Below are positions 6,850 through 15,927 of a stretch of 64,000 nucleotides of DNA, one piece after another (the stretch's first letter is position 1; each line of letters begins with the position of its first letter). Origin of the DNA: Acidobacteriota bacterium (GTDB lineage Bacteria > Acidobacteriota > Blastocatellia > RBC074); assembly GCA_016196035.1 (NCBI GenBank), contig JACPYM010000022.1:62001-126000 (forward strand), written 5' to 3'. The notes under the pieces are model-generated. The model worked only from the letters and a program-made list of their open reading frames with translations. It did not search any database and had not been told where the DNA came from. Position numbers and translations under genes: made by a program.

Positions 6850-9800
6850 CTATTTCTTTGTATCCGCGGCTTCCCACTCCGCGCGCGTGAGCGGGTTGAC
6901 TGGTTCCAGCTTTTTGCCGGTCAGCGTGGCGTTAAGCTTGGCCAAATCCTTGGCGGCCCAATCGTCAAACGCTTTGACCACATCGGCCAACTCGCGGGCC
7001 AATGCGTCGGCGCGTTCGATCTGGGTTTGCGCGGGGCGGCCTTCGTAAAAAACCACGTCCGAATAAAGACTCGCCAGGTATTCGCGCAACCGTTCTTCGC
7101 CGGTGATCGCACCGCCCTCTTTGGTGGCGACGATTTTCTTGCGCAATTCGTCGGCTTGGGCGGCGGCGGCTTGCAATTGCGCGCGCAGCGGATCGCTGAC
7201 CGGAAGCTGCGCCGCGCGCTCTTCCAGTTTGAGCCGGGCGCTGTTGATGCGTTCGACGGCGAAGGTCATTTCGCTGAGTTGGGCGTGCAGCTTCAGCGCC
7301 AGGTCGAATTGGGCTTTGCGATCCGCCGCGCTGTGTTTGGCGCGCGGGTCTGCCGTGATTTGCAGTTGCGTGGTGTAAACGTTTTTGTCTTTGGTCAGCT
7401 TGACTGTATACATACCGGGCAACAGACGCGGGCCGACGCCGGGGCCAGCCGCCGTCGCACCGGGCGGCGTTTTGGGCGGCGGCACACGCATGCCCCACAA
7501 CGCGCGATTCAAACCGCGCCGCTTGCTGCTGGGCAGTGTGCCGAGCGATTTGCCGGATGCATCAAAGATTTCGAGTTTCAGATCGCCGAAGATGTGGCGT
7601 TTGCGCTGGTAATAGGTGATGACGGCCTCGCCGGTCGGATTCGCGCCGACAAAGGCCGCATCGCCATTGACCCAGCCGCCAAACGCCAGCAACTTCTGTT
7701 CAGTGGGCCGCGCCTGCACGAAACCCGCTTCCTGCGCCAGCAGCGCGGGCGTCAACGCGCGCAACGGCGTGATGTCGTCCACGATCCAAATGCCGCGCCC
7801 ATGCGTGGCGATGACCAGATCGTGTTCGCGCGGGTGAATTGCCAAATCGCGCACCGCGACGTTGGGCAAGTCGCCGCCTTTGTACTGCGCCCACTGCTGG
7901 CCGCCATCGAGCGTTATCCACAAGCCGAACTCGGTGCCGACAAATAGCAAATCACGGTTGACCAAATCTTCGCGCACGACGTGCGCATAGCCACGAACAC
8001 CCGCGTCATTTGCTACCAGCTTCGTCCACGTCTGGCCGAAATCGGTGGTCTTAAAAACATAAGGCCGCAGATCGCCGAAGGTGTGCAAATCGAACGTTGC
8101 GTAAACCGTGCCTTCGTCAAAGTGGCTGGCATCCAGGTATGAGACCCAGGCGTTTTTGGGCAGCCCCGCAATGTTGGCGACGACGTTCGTCCACGTCTTG
8201 CCGCCATCGCGCGTTAGTTGCAGATTGCCGTCATCAGTGCCCGCCCAGATTACGTTGGCGTTCTTGGGCGATTCGGCGATGGCATAAATCGTCGTGTGCA
8301 TCTCGGCGGCGGAATTGTCGGGCGTGATGCCGCCGGATTGTTCCTGCTTCTGTTTTTCGGGATCGTTGGTCGTCAGGTCGGGCGAGATGCGTTCCCAGCT
8401 TTGGCCGTGATCGCGCGAACGAAACAGAAATTGCGCGCCCAGGTAAAGCACGCCTTGCTGCGTCGGACTGAGATGGATCGGCGTGTTCCAATTCCAACGC
8501 AGCTTGCCTTCTTTGTACTGCGGCAGCGGTTGCACGGGACGCGCTTCAAACGTCTTGCGATTCACGCGCGCGATGTAACCGCCCTGCGATTCGGAATAAA
8601 CATAATCGGCGTCGCTGGGATCAGCGAAGACCCAGAAGCCGTCACCGCCGCCCACGTTTTCCCAACGGCCATTCGTGATGCCGCCCGGGTATTGCGAATC
8701 GCCGACCCACGAACTGTTGTCCTGCAAGCCACCGTAAATGTGATAGGGCCGGTCGTTGTCCAGGCTGACGTGATAAAACTGCGAGACGGGCAGGTTCTCC
8801 GCCTTCCACCACTTGTTGCCGCCGTCGTAGGAGTACCACAAACCGCCGTCATCGCCCGCGATCAGATGATCGGTGTTCGCCGGATCAATCCACACATCGT
8901 GATGATCGCCGTGCGTGCCGCCGCCCGAAATGCTGCTGAAGGTTTTGCCGCCATCGGTGCTGACGATCAGGTTGTAGCCTTCCTTGTAAACCTTGTTCTC
9001 ATCCTGCGGGTCTACGATCAGGTTGGCGAAGTAAAACGGGCGCACGATCACGCCCGGACTGCGGTCGAGCAACTGCCACGTCTTGCCGCCATCAGCCGAA
9101 CGATACAATCCGTCTTGCGGGATGACGGCTTCGATGGTGGCGTAAACGACATTCGGGTTGGATGGCGCGACCGCGATGGCCACGCGCCCCCAGGGCTTTG
9201 GCGGCAAACCTGTGGCGGTTTCGGTTTTCAATTCATTCCACGTCGCGCCGCCGTCGGTGCTTTTGAAGAGGCCGCTGCCACTGGGAACTTCGGCAGAATC
9301 GCCGCCCGAACGAAACGTCCAGCCTTTGCGGCGGAAATCCCACAGCCCGGCATAAATTGTTTTCGGGTTCTGTTTGTCCAGCGAGATCATCGAACAACCC
9401 GTTGAACGATTTCCACCTTTCAACACTTGCGCCCACGTCTTGCCGCCATCGGTGGTTTTGTAAAGGCCGCGCTCATCGCTGTCGCTCCACAGTTTGCCCG
9501 GCGCACAGACGTACACAGTGTTGGTGTCGGATGGGTCAACGGCGATCTTGGCGATGCGCTCGGTATCTTTCAGCCCGACGTTCGTCCAGTTTTCGCCGCC
9601 GTCAATTGATTTATAAACGCCATCGCCAACGGATGTGCTGTTGCGCGTCCACGGTTCGCCCGTGCCCGCCCAGATGACTTTGGGGTTTTTCGGATCAATC
9701 GTGATGGCGCCGATGGATTGCACCGGCTGTTTGTCGAATACCGGCTTGAAGGTCGTGCCGCCATTGACCGACTTCCACACGCCGCCGCTGGCCGAGCCGA

Positions 9801-9993
9801 CATAAACCGTCAGCCGTTTGCCTTCCTGCACGGCGTCGAGCGCGGCGATGCGCCCGCTCATGGTGGCCGAGCCGATGTTGCGCGCGCCCAAGCCGGAGAT
9901 GGTTTCGGAATCAACTTTGATGGCGGGTTTGACGGCGGGTGTTTGGGCGAGAATAGGCCCACAAAACACCAACAAAACAGTGGCCCAGAGCAT
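6850..9993 (-). CDS. Secreted sortilin/VPS10-like BNR-repeat beta-propeller protein
   Basis: 1047 residues from ATG 9991-9993, which begins a clear signal peptide (MLWATVLLVFCGPILAQ). The frame stays open to 10308, but that stretch is an inverted repeat, so the inner start is better. At least ten Asp-box/BNR motifs of the S/T-x-DGG-x-TW type are spread over the first 700 residues (for example SIDGGENW, TTDGGKTW, SADGGKTW, SRDHGQSW, TTDFGQTW), indicating one or two large beta-propellers. The last 250 residues form a sandwich-like and then a helical region. Such proteins are often labelled glycosyl hydrolase, but no catalytic residue can be assigned here. Probably periplasmic or outer-surface; substrate unknown. 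Confidence 0.85.
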   Translation of the reverse strand: MLWATVLLVFCGPILAQTPAVKPAIKVDSETISGLGARNIGSATMSGRIAALDAVQEGKRLTVYVGSASGGVWKSVNGGTTFKPVFDKQPVQSIGAITIDPKNPKVIWAGTGEPWTRNSTSVGDGVYKSIDGGENWTNVGLKDTERIAKIAVDPSDTNTVYVCAPGKLWSDSDERGLYKTTDGGKTWAQVLKGGNRSTGCSMISLDKQNPKTIYAGLWDFRRKGWTFRSGGDSAEVPSGSGLFKSTDGGATWNELKTETATGLPPKPWGRVAIAVAPSNPNVVYATIEAVIPQDGLYRSADGGKTWQLLDRSPGVIVRPFYFANLIVDPQDENKVYKEGYNLIVSTDGGKTFSSISGGGTHGDHHDVWIDPANTDHLIAGDDGGLWYSYDGGNKWWKAENLPVSQFYHVSLDNDRPYHIYGGLQDNSSWVGDSQYPGGITNGRWENVGGGDGFWVFADPSDADYVYSESQGGYIARVNRKTFEARPVQPLPQYKEGKLRWNWNTPIHLSPTQQGVLYLGAQFLFRSRDHGQSWERISPDLTTNDPEKQKQEQSGGITPDNSAAEMHTTIYAIAESPKNANVIWAGTDDGNLQLTRDGGKTWTNVVANIAGLPKNAWVSYLDASHFDEGTVYATFDLHTFGDLRPYVFKTTDFGQTWTKLVANDAGVRGYAHVVREDLVNRDLLFVGTEFGLWITLDGGQQWAQYKGGDLPNVAVRDLAIHPREHDLVIATHGRGIWIVDDITPLRALTPALLAQEAGFVQARPTEQKLLAFGGWVNGDAAFVGANPTGEAVITYYQRKRHIFGDLKLEIFDASGKSLGTLPSSKRRGLNRALWGMRVPPPKTPPGATAAGPGVGPRLLPGMYTVKLTKDKNVYTTQLQITADPRAKHSAADRKAQFDLALKLHAQLSEMTFAVERINSARLKLEERAAQLPVSDPLRAQLQAAAAQADELRKKIVATKEGGAITGEERLREYLASLYSDVVFYEGRPAQTQIERADALARELADVVKAFDDWAAKDLAKLNATLTGKKLEPVNPLTRAEWEAADTKK

Positions 9994-10304
9994 AGTCTTC
10001 AGCGTCAGGGGCTTTGTGGATTTCAGCCCGTGAACGCGGGCGGCAGCATAAAGCCCAGGGTGTAGCGCGACAGCGCGAAACCCTGGGAACGGTGACGAAA
10101 AACCAGCCAGCCCGCGAACGCGGGCGGCAGACTTTGGCTCAGCAAACAATCTCTGTCGCCCGCTTCGCGGGCTTACGAACTCGCTTGGACGCCTACCTGG
10201 GGTTGCGGCTGCGCCTTCACCCCAGGCTTTATGCTGTCGCCCGCCTTCGCGGGCTGCGAGACCTTCATGCACAGACAGATTGCGGTCATTATCCAAACGC
10301 GGAA
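9994..10304. other. Intergenic region, 311 bases, mostly repeat
   Basis: Upstream of the BNR gene and after the stop of the lipoprotein-sorting-like gene. Almost all of it is the inverted repeat 10024-10256. The reading frames crossing it are low-complexity translations of that repeat. Confidence 0.6.
10024..10256. repeat. About 233-bp inverted repeat rich in GCCCGCG...CGCGGGC
   Basis: The outer arms read CAGCCCGTGAACGCGGGCGG..CATAAAGCCCAGG from 10024 and, reversed, CCAGGCTTTATGCTGTCGCC..GCGGGCTG ending at 10256. An inner pair, CAGCCCGCGAACGCGGGCGG (10109-10128) against GTCGCCCGCTTCGCGGGCTT (10154-10173), nests inside. The sequence can fold into a long branched hairpin immediately 5' of the BNR gene. 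No second copy is seen in this window. Confidence 0.7.
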
Positions 10305-11063
10305 TCATTTGCTCTTCCCTCCCTCTGACTGAGTCGGTTTGGCGACCGGCGCTTTGAACCGGCTATCATCCAGCGCCATGTTCGCTTCGATCTTTGCGTA
10401 AGTGATCTGCGATTTGTTTGGGCTGCCTTTCAACCCGCTCTCAAATGAAAACGGGAAATAAACACCCGCGACCTCTTTGTAATCGCCAAGCACGGTTTCC
10501 GATTCCTGTTCGGCCCCGCGCACGATGCGCTTGGTTTCGATCTTGATCGGCACGTAATAATCCGTGTCCATGAAGTAATAACTCACATCGCCGTTTTTGA
10601 GCGTCACCTTGAGTTTATAGGTGTCGGTGCCTTCGATGGGTTCGGTGCCGGCGAATTCGACCTTGTGGCCTTTCTGCCGGTAATTGACGAGCGGCCCGTC
10701 GAAGTCAGCGTCTTCGACAATGCTCTTCAGTTCTTCTTCGCTGAGCGATTCGACATCTTTTTTGCCGCCCCAGGGTTCGATCTTCCAGCCGGTCTTGCCG
10801 TCATACGCATTCACGCCAGTCATGCCCTGAAAGGTGAATTCTTCGCGCACCAATGCGCCGCGTTTATTTTCCTGCACGACGACCGCTTCAAACCCGCCAC
10901 CACCGGTGAATTTGCCGGTGCGGCGCAGCGTTTTGAGCGCTTCGAGCTTGGGCGCGCCGCCGATGGTTTTGAGGTACTTGGCAATGATCTCGTCAGCGGT
11001 TTGCGCGGCGGCGGGCAGGGCGAACAGCGCCAACCCTGCCAAGGCGAGTAAACATTTCCGCAT
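10305..11063 (-). CDS. Secreted outer-membrane lipoprotein-sorting-like protein
   Basis: 252 residues. ATG 11061-11063 starts a signal peptide (MRKCLLALAGLALFALPAAAQ) and is preceded on its strand by CAAGGAGCAAG; the frame's earlier ATG at 11135 lacks these. The mature part (TADEIIAKYLKTIGGAPKLE, then KTLRRTGKFTGGG, YDGKTGW, YYFMDTDYYVPIKIE) resembles the LolA-like/DUF4292-type beta-sheet fold seen in many periplasmic proteins of Acidobacteriota. The actual ligand is unknown. It precedes the BNR gene on the same strand, separated by a repeat. Confidence 0.8.
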   Translation of the reverse strand: MRKCLLALAGLALFALPAAAQTADEIIAKYLKTIGGAPKLEALKTLRRTGKFTGGGGFEAVVVQENKRGALVREEFTFQGMTGVNAYDGKTGWKIEPWGGKKDVESLSEEELKSIVEDADFDGPLVNYRQKGHKVEFAGTEPIEGTDTYKLKVTLKNGDVSYYFMDTDYYVPIKIETKRIVRGAEQESETVLGDYKEVAGVYFPFSFESGLKGSPNKSQITYAKIEANMALDDSRFKAPVAKPTQSEGGKSK

Positions 11064-11316
11064 AAGCTTGCTCCTTGTTGTGATTGCGTGCGGTGACTTG
11101 CGCACAACTGGTAATGAAAATTCGAGACTGCTCAATCAACCCGGCGCAGTATGAGCAATGGCGGCGGCATCAAGCAACCAGGGAAGCCCAGGAAAAGCTC
11201 TGACAAGCGCGAATGCGCCGATCTTTTGCATGCCCAATTCCACATTCCCCACTCTCCTTTCCAAAGCAGCGTGGCAATCTTCCGCCGGTTTTGCCATTCA
11301 ATGCACGGTCAGGGTG

Positions 11317-11425
11317 CTAGTACTCCATCAAGCTGAAAATGAGGGATGTAGGGCGGGATTTAATCCCGCCCTACATCCCGGATGCGCTCTCAGCATCCAT
11401 CACTTACAGCTTGATGGAGTACTAG
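11317..11425. mobile_element. 109-bp MITE-like element, copy 1
   Basis: Bounded by perfect 18-bp terminal inverted repeats, CTAGTACTCCATCAAGCT and its complement. Inside is a near-complete palindrome: the 17-base GGGATGTAGGGCGGGAT and its reverse complement around TTA. It is base-for-base identical to 21655-21763. It has no coding capacity, so if mobile it must be moved by an enzyme encoded elsewhere. CTAG at both ends could be part of the element or a 4-bp target duplication. Confidence 0.8.
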
Positions 11426-11459
11426 ATCAGTTTGCACTTGCGTGTACGGGAAACTTCAT

Positions 11460-11560
11460 GCGCCGGGACAGTACCGCGCGCGTGAGCAAGCGGTGTTGCT
11501 GCGTGAGACCTCTGCGTGTACAGGGCGAGCGCCGCTTGCTCACGCGCGCGGTATCGTCCC
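11460..11560. repeat. Inverted repeat GGGACAGTACCGCGCGCGTG..., copy 1
   Basis: Left arm GGGACAGTACCGCGCGCGTG continuing AGCAAGCGG (11465-11493); right arm CCGCTTGCTCACGCGCGCGG continuing TATCGTCCC (11532-11560). The loop is about 38 bases. A second copy with a different loop lies at 50562-50656, so arms are conserved and loops are not. Adjacent GTACGGG and CCCGTAC words extend the symmetry further out. Confidence 0.75.
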
Positions 11561-11618
11561 GCTGTCCCACCCCGTACACGCAATTGCAAACCGATCTCAG
11601 CGTCAGTTCGTTCATAGC

Positions 11619-12575
11619 TCAACTTGCCTTCAACAACTGCGCTGCCTGCCGTTCCGCTTCGGCAATGATCTCCGGCTCGAAGCCGAAGCCCGGCAACCAA
11701 ATCGTATTCGATTGCGCGCGCCACCACGTCCATTGGCGTTTGGCGTAATGCCGCGTGTCGAGTTTCATCTGTTCGATGGCCGACGCCAGCGTGCGCGCGC
11801 CTTGCAGATATTCGACAAAGCGTTTGTACCCGTGCGCCTGAAAGGCCTTGGCGTCGAGCGGCACCCCGGCGGCCACGAGCCTTTCGATTTCGGCCAGCAA
11901 GCCGTTGGCGACCATCAGGTCTACGCGGCGATTGATGCGGTCGTACAACACCTCGCGCGGCGGTTGCAGCACGAAATAATGCAGCCGCGTGGCAAATGCC
12001 GTTGGCGCTTCCGGCGTTTGCGCTTGCCAGTAAGAAAGTGGCTGGCCGGAGGAGAAATAGACTTCGAGCGCCCGCGTGACGCGCGACCAATCCTTGGGCG
12101 CGAACCTGGCGGCGAGCGGCGGGTCAACGCGCTGCAACAGCCGATGCAAATGTTCCGGCCCCTGGCGGTCGAGCAGTTTGAGCAAGCGCGGGCGCAACCG
12201 TTCGTCAATTTCCGGCGCGGCAAAAAACTGCGTCGTCAGCGCGCGCAGATAAAACCCCGTCCCGCCCACCAGCCAGGCGGTCTTGCCGCGCGCCTCGATG
12301 TCGGCGCTGACGGCGCGCGCCTGTGCGGCCCAGGCCACGGCGGTGAAATTCGCGGTCGGTTCGACCAGATCAATCAGATGATGCGGAATGCCTTGCTGCT
12401 CTGCCGGCGGGACTTTGGCGGTGGCGACATATAGGCCGCGATAGACCTGCACCGAGTCGCAATTGATGACTTCGCCGTTGAAACGCTGGGCGAGCGCGAT
12501 GCCCAAATCGCTTTTGCCTGAAGCGGTCGGGCCAACGATGGCGATCAGGGGTTGGTTGTGCGGCGTGGAAGTCAC
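11619..12575 (-). CDS. miaA: tRNA dimethylallyltransferase
   Basis: Transfers dimethylallyl to N6 of A37 in tRNAs reading U-starting codons. The P-loop GPTASGKSDLG comes at the start, followed by the family's NCDSVQVYRGL and the later FQAHGYKRFVEYL and DTRHYAKRQWTWWR blocks, the last near the C-terminus as usual. About 318 residues from GTG 12573-12575, which places the P-loop 13 residues in; the frame is open to an ATG at 12642-12644, giving 341 residues. Neither start has a convincing Shine-Dalgarno. It lies 42-111 bases downstream of dsbD on the same strand. Confidence 0.92.
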   Translation of the reverse strand: MTSTPHNQPLIAIVGPTASGKSDLGIALAQRFNGEVINCDSVQVYRGLYVATAKVPPAEQQGIPHHLIDLVEPTANFTAVAWAAQARAVSADIEARGKTAWLVGGTGFYLRALTTQFFAAPEIDERLRPRLLKLLDRQGPEHLHRLLQRVDPPLAARFAPKDWSRVTRALEVYFSSGQPLSYWQAQTPEAPTAFATRLHYFVLQPPREVLYDRINRRVDLMVANGLLAEIERLVAAGVPLDAKAFQAHGYKRFVEYLQGARTLASAIEQMKLDTRHYAKRQWTWWRAQSNTIWLPGFGFEPEIIAEAERQAAQLLKAS

Positions 12576-12686
12576 AAAGGCAGGTGTTCGTAATGGGAAA
12601 GCAAGCGGGCGACGAAAACATCCAGCGACAGCCAATCGTCCCATGTTTGGCTGCGATGCGCGGCATCGCAGATTGCAACTGCGGAA

Positions 12687-14762
12687 TCAACGACTCGCCA
12701 TTTGTTGCCCGAACCGGCTCGCGCCCGCTTGCAGGAAACTGACGAACTCCTGCTTGTCGCGCGTCAGGCCAGGAAACTTGGCGAGCGTGTTGCCCTCCGG
12801 CGTGATGACGACATAGAGCGGTAAGGCGACTGTGTTGAACTTGGTGGACATCAATTCGGCGTTTTTCACATCACCCGCTTCGTGTTCGGGCGTTTCGCGG
12901 TCAGTGTAAAGTTCGGCGAGCACGAATTTTTCCAACTCTTTGCGCACCGCCGGATCGGGAAACATGTTCTTTTCCATCCAGCGGCAATTGGTGCAAGTCA
13001 CGCCGGTGAAATTCAAAAAGACCGGCTTGCTCTCGGCCTTGGCTTTCGTCACGGCAGCGTCATAACTCTCCAGCCAGGCGTGCGCATTCGCATTGGCCGT
13101 GGTTGTGCCGCCGCCGCCGTTCAAGGTGTTATAAATCGCCGCGCTGGTTGTATCCGGCGGCAGCCACGCATCCAGTTCGCCGAGCGGCGCGCCGAACAAG
13201 CCGGTCAGCAAATAGAAACTCGTCCCCAGAAAGAATACGCCAGCGAGCATGCGTTGCACGCTCAGCGTCTTCATAGGCGAATCCAACGGCAGTTGGAATT
13301 TGCCGAACAGATACAATGCCGCGCCCAAGGCCAGCCCAATCCACGCCGCCAGCACCAGGTTGCGCGAAACCGTATTCCAACCCCAAACCAGATCAACGTT
13401 GCTCAAAAACTTGAAGGCCGCGCCGATTTCCAAAAAGCCCAGCACGACCTTGACGCTGTTCATCCAGCCGCCCGATTTGGGCAGTGCTTGCAGGAAGCGC
13501 GGAAAGAGCGCGAACAAAAAGAACGGCGCGGCAAAGGCTGTCGCAAAGGCCGCCATCCCGATCACCGCCCAAAACCAATCGCCTTGTGTAGCGTAGATCA
13601 GCACCGAACCAACAAACGCCGTCGTGCATGTGAACGAGGTCAGCGTGAAGGTCACGCCCATCAGGACGGTCGCAAACAGCGTCGAATCCTGCGATTGCTT
13701 ATCCAGTTTGGTCAGCAGTGCCGAAGGAATGCGAATCTCGAACATACCGAATAGGTTCAGCGCAAAGACGACAAACAGCGTCGTCAAAAACAGATTCATC
13801 CACGGATTCGCCGCCAGTTTATTCAGCCCCGTCGGCCCCGCGATCAGCGCCAACGCCAGTCCCAGCACCGTGTACGTCAGGATGATGCCCAGGCAAAAAA
13901 TCACGGCATCGCGCATCGCTTTGGCGTGCGAATCGTGTTCGCGTTTGGTGAACACCGAAACCGTGATCGGAATCATCGGGAAGACGCAGGGCGTCAACAG
14001 CGCCAGCAACCCCGCGCCCAGGGCGAACCAGAGATAACCCAGCAACCCGCGCTTTTTCAGATCATTTGTCAGGTCGGGCGTCAGATTAGGCGTTTGGGCG
14101 GAAGGTGCCGTTGGTGGTAGTTGATTGCTCGTAACCGGCGCAACGCTGGCCGCAGATGCGCTCGGCGAAGGTTCCGCCGTAGCGGCGGGTGAAGCGCTCG
14201 GCGTTACACTGGGCGTCAATTTTGGCGTCGGGCTGGCGCTGGCAATTTGTGCTGGTGCGGGCGCGGGTGTCAGCGCCGCCGCCACAATCGTTGCATCCAG
14301 CACGAGCGGTACTTTTTTCGGCGGCAGGCATTGATGCTCATCGCACACCTGATAAGTGAAATTGACCGTCAGCTTTTGCGCGCCCGCCGCCGCGTCCGCC
14401 GCCAGTTTGACCGGCTGCGTGATCGTCACGGCATTCTCAAAGGTCTGGGTATTGATCTCGAAGTTCGGATCGAAGGCGGTCTTCGGTTTTGGCTGTTGCG
14501 GCGCGCCATCGGCCTTGAACGGGCCGCTCTCATCCACGGCCACTTTCATTGCGCGCGGCGGCGGCGGTTGCGTCAGCGCATAGACGTGCCAGCCCGGTTC
14601 GAGTTTGAGATTGATCAGCACTTTGGCCTTACCGCCCGCTTTGACTTGCGCCGGTTCCAGCGTGGAAGTAAGGGCGACCGGGTTCAGGCCCTGCGCCGCG
14701 GCGGGCAGCGCCAAGGCCAAAAGGGCGAACACAACGCGCGCGAATTGCTGCATACGATTCAT
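12687..14762 (-). CDS. dsbD: Thiol:disulfide interchange protein DsbD
   Basis: Carries electrons from cytoplasmic thioredoxin across the inner membrane to periplasmic partners. The 691 residues show the three-part DsbD plan: a signal peptide (residues 1-23), an N-terminal immunoglobulin-like domain with the CDEHQC pair (near residue 140), a long Ala/Pro/Ser-rich linker to about residue 225, eight hydrophobic segments (about 240-515) including the TPCVFPMIPITVS motif and FTCTTAFVG, and a C-terminal thioredoxin domain with TGVTCTNCRWME. Together with the VKOR/DsbA-like pair it gives this region both an oxidising and a reducing thiol route. ATG 14760-14762 starts the signal peptide. Confidence 0.94.
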   Translation of the reverse strand: MNRMQQFARVVFALLALALPAAAQGLNPVALTSTLEPAQVKAGGKAKVLINLKLEPGWHVYALTQPPPPRAMKVAVDESGPFKADGAPQQPKPKTAFDPNFEINTQTFENAVTITQPVKLAADAAAGAQKLTVNFTYQVCDEHQCLPPKKVPLVLDATIVAAALTPAPAPAQIASASPTPKLTPSVTPSASPAATAEPSPSASAASVAPVTSNQLPPTAPSAQTPNLTPDLTNDLKKRGLLGYLWFALGAGLLALLTPCVFPMIPITVSVFTKREHDSHAKAMRDAVIFCLGIILTYTVLGLALALIAGPTGLNKLAANPWMNLFLTTLFVVFALNLFGMFEIRIPSALLTKLDKQSQDSTLFATVLMGVTFTLTSFTCTTAFVGSVLIYATQGDWFWAVIGMAAFATAFAAPFFLFALFPRFLQALPKSGGWMNSVKVVLGFLEIGAAFKFLSNVDLVWGWNTVSRNLVLAAWIGLALGAALYLFGKFQLPLDSPMKTLSVQRMLAGVFFLGTSFYLLTGLFGAPLGELDAWLPPDTTSAAIYNTLNGGGGTTTANANAHAWLESYDAAVTKAKAESKPVFLNFTGVTCTNCRWMEKNMFPDPAVRKELEKFVLAELYTDRETPEHEAGDVKNAELMSTKFNTVALPLYVVITPEGNTLAKFPGLTRDKQEFVSFLQAGASRFGQQMASR

Positions 14763-14929
14763 AAAGTTGCTACCTCAGCTTGAGTGCGATGGGGTCAGGT
14801 GCTGGATTCTATCTCGCCGACTGCCTGCGGCGCTGTCAGTCAAGCTACAAAGTGTATGCCGAAGACAACGACGCGGCAACCTGTCGCTACAAGCTACCGC
14901 GTCGAATGCTACGTTGCGATGATCGCGCG

Positions 14930-15367
14930 TTATTTCCCAGCCCGCTGTTCCATCATCTTGGCAAAACGCTCGCGCATCATGTTCACACGCGCCTCACCAT
15001 TCGGAGCCGCCTTGACCAGCTTTTCCAAACTGACCAGATATTGCGGCCCAAAAAGCTTGCGCAAGTCTTCGATCAAGTGGCCGATCTTGGCCCAGATGGC
15101 GAAAAACTCGCCATTGGTGTCGAAAAACAATTCGCGATCAATCGCGCCGTGATTGACCATCGCCGCGGCCATTTCCCAATAACTGGTCGCCTGGCGGAAG
15201 TAAGCATTGAGTTCGGGGTGTTCCCGGTCGGCAAACAACGCCTGCACGTCGGCCATGCTTTGCGGGAAGAATTCCATGATCGTGAAGTTGCGTGCCCTGC
15301 GCATCGTCGCTTCGGTGCGCAGTTCATAAAGTTTCAGAATCAGTTCAGCGTCTTGAGCGGTTGCCAT
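14930..15367 (-). CDS. Conserved-looking cytoplasmic protein of unknown function
   Basis: 145 residues beginning MATAQDAELILKLYELRTEA, mostly helical, no signal peptide or membrane segment. It includes FNIMEFFPQS-like and AIDRELFFDTNGEFFAIW stretches. I do not recognise a named family. It follows BrnA-like/BrnT genes on the same strand with a 29-base gap, and a short run of GAGAAAGACAAGCAA lies upstream of the ATG at 15365-15367 on its strand. Confidence 0.7.
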   Translation of the reverse strand: MATAQDAELILKLYELRTEATMRRARNFTIMEFFPQSMADVQALFADREHPELNAYFRQATSYWEMAAAMVNHGAIDRELFFDTNGEFFAIWAKIGHLIEDLRKLFGPQYLVSLEKLVKAAPNGEARVNMMRERFAKMMEQRAGK

Positions 15368-15396
15368 TTGCTTGTCTTTCTCCAGTTATCGGCCAG

Positions 15397-15657
15397 TTAT
15401 CGAGTTGATGTTTGGGTTTCAGCGTTGTGCGCCGCACGAGCTGCGATGAGTTCGCGCAACGCTTGGTTGACCGCCTCCTCATTAGGAAAGGCGGTAGCAA
15501 CATCAGGCGCGAGTCTTACGAAACGTCGGCGCGTTTCATAGCCAGCCTGACGAGCCGCTTCACGCATTGCCGCAATGTCGTACTCAGGTGCGATGTCGTC
15601 TTCCAGGTCGTAATCGTCGTCAGTCAATATAGTTACTTCGTGCTGCATAGTACTCAA
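15397..15657 (-). CDS. Probable antitoxin of a BrnT-type toxin
   Basis: 86 residues (or 83 from the second ATG at 15646-15648). The N-terminus is acidic (TDDDYDLEDDIAPEYD) and the C-terminus reads RRRFVRLAPDVATAFPNEEAVNQALRELI, like a ribbon-helix-helix DNA-binding segment. Its start lies inside the 3' end of the BrnT-like gene, overlapping by up to 38 bases, so translation is probably coupled. The antitoxin role is inferred from this pairing; resemblance to BrnA itself is limited. Confidence 0.65.
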   Translation of the reverse strand: MSTMQHEVTILTDDDYDLEDDIAPEYDIAAMREAARQAGYETRRRFVRLAPDVATAFPNEEAVNQALRELIAARAAHNAETQTSTR

Positions 15658-15910
15658 GCTCCTCTCGCCGGGTTGCTAATCTGACACTGATGATTCGTGT
15701 AACATTCCTACGTTCTGTGTATATCACAGCCAAGACGCGCCCGCGCTCGGACATTCCTAAACACAAGAAACGAATCTCGCCCACAGAGTGTGCCAAGTCC
15801 GGGAGGTTCTCTTGAAACGGATCATCAAAGATTGTCTGCGCTTCCGTAAAGGAAATGCCATGTTTCACCAGATTATACTCAGCCTTAGACTCGTGCCACT
15901 CAAATTTCAT
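15620..15910 (-). CDS. brnT: BrnT family toxin
   Basis: BrnT toxins are small RelE-fold ribonucleases that block translation. 96 residues from ATG 15908-15910, opening MKFEWHESKAEYNLVKHGISF with the family's W-x-x-x-K-x-x-x-N-x-x-KHG-I-x-F signature, then EAQTIFDDP, a GxxRFLCLGMS strand, and RIISVRLATRREELEYY at the end (the family's ARxATxxERxxY tail is recognisable). The frame continues upstream to 15976, but that overlaps ETF-QO. It begins 17 bases after the ETF-QO stop. Confidence 0.85.
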   Translation of the reverse strand: MKFEWHESKAEYNLVKHGISFTEAQTIFDDPFQENLPDLAHSVGEIRFLCLGMSERGRVLAVIYTERRNVTRIISVRLATRREELEYYAARSNYID

Positions 15911-15927
15911 TACAACCCTGCCTTGCG

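Larger units (their letters stand above)
11064..11618. other. Intergenic region, 555 bases, with two repeat elements
   Basis: Between the start of the lipoprotein-sorting-like gene and the stop of miaA. 11064-11316 shows no gene; 11317-11425 is the 109-bp MITE-like element; 11460-11560 is a second inverted repeat. Reading frames over the repeats on both strands are rejected as genes. Confidence 0.6.

Noticed and set aside
9994-10308. N-terminal extension of the BNR protein to the ATG at 10308
   Set aside because: The extension is a translation of the inverted repeat and would put a signal peptide 105 residues inside the protein; ATG 9993 is the better start.
11422-12090. 222-codon frame on the minus strand over miaA's 3' part and the repeat
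   Set aside because: It is an out-of-frame shadow of miaA running into the GGGACAGTACCG repeat; the translation is low-complexity and Arg/Ala-rich.
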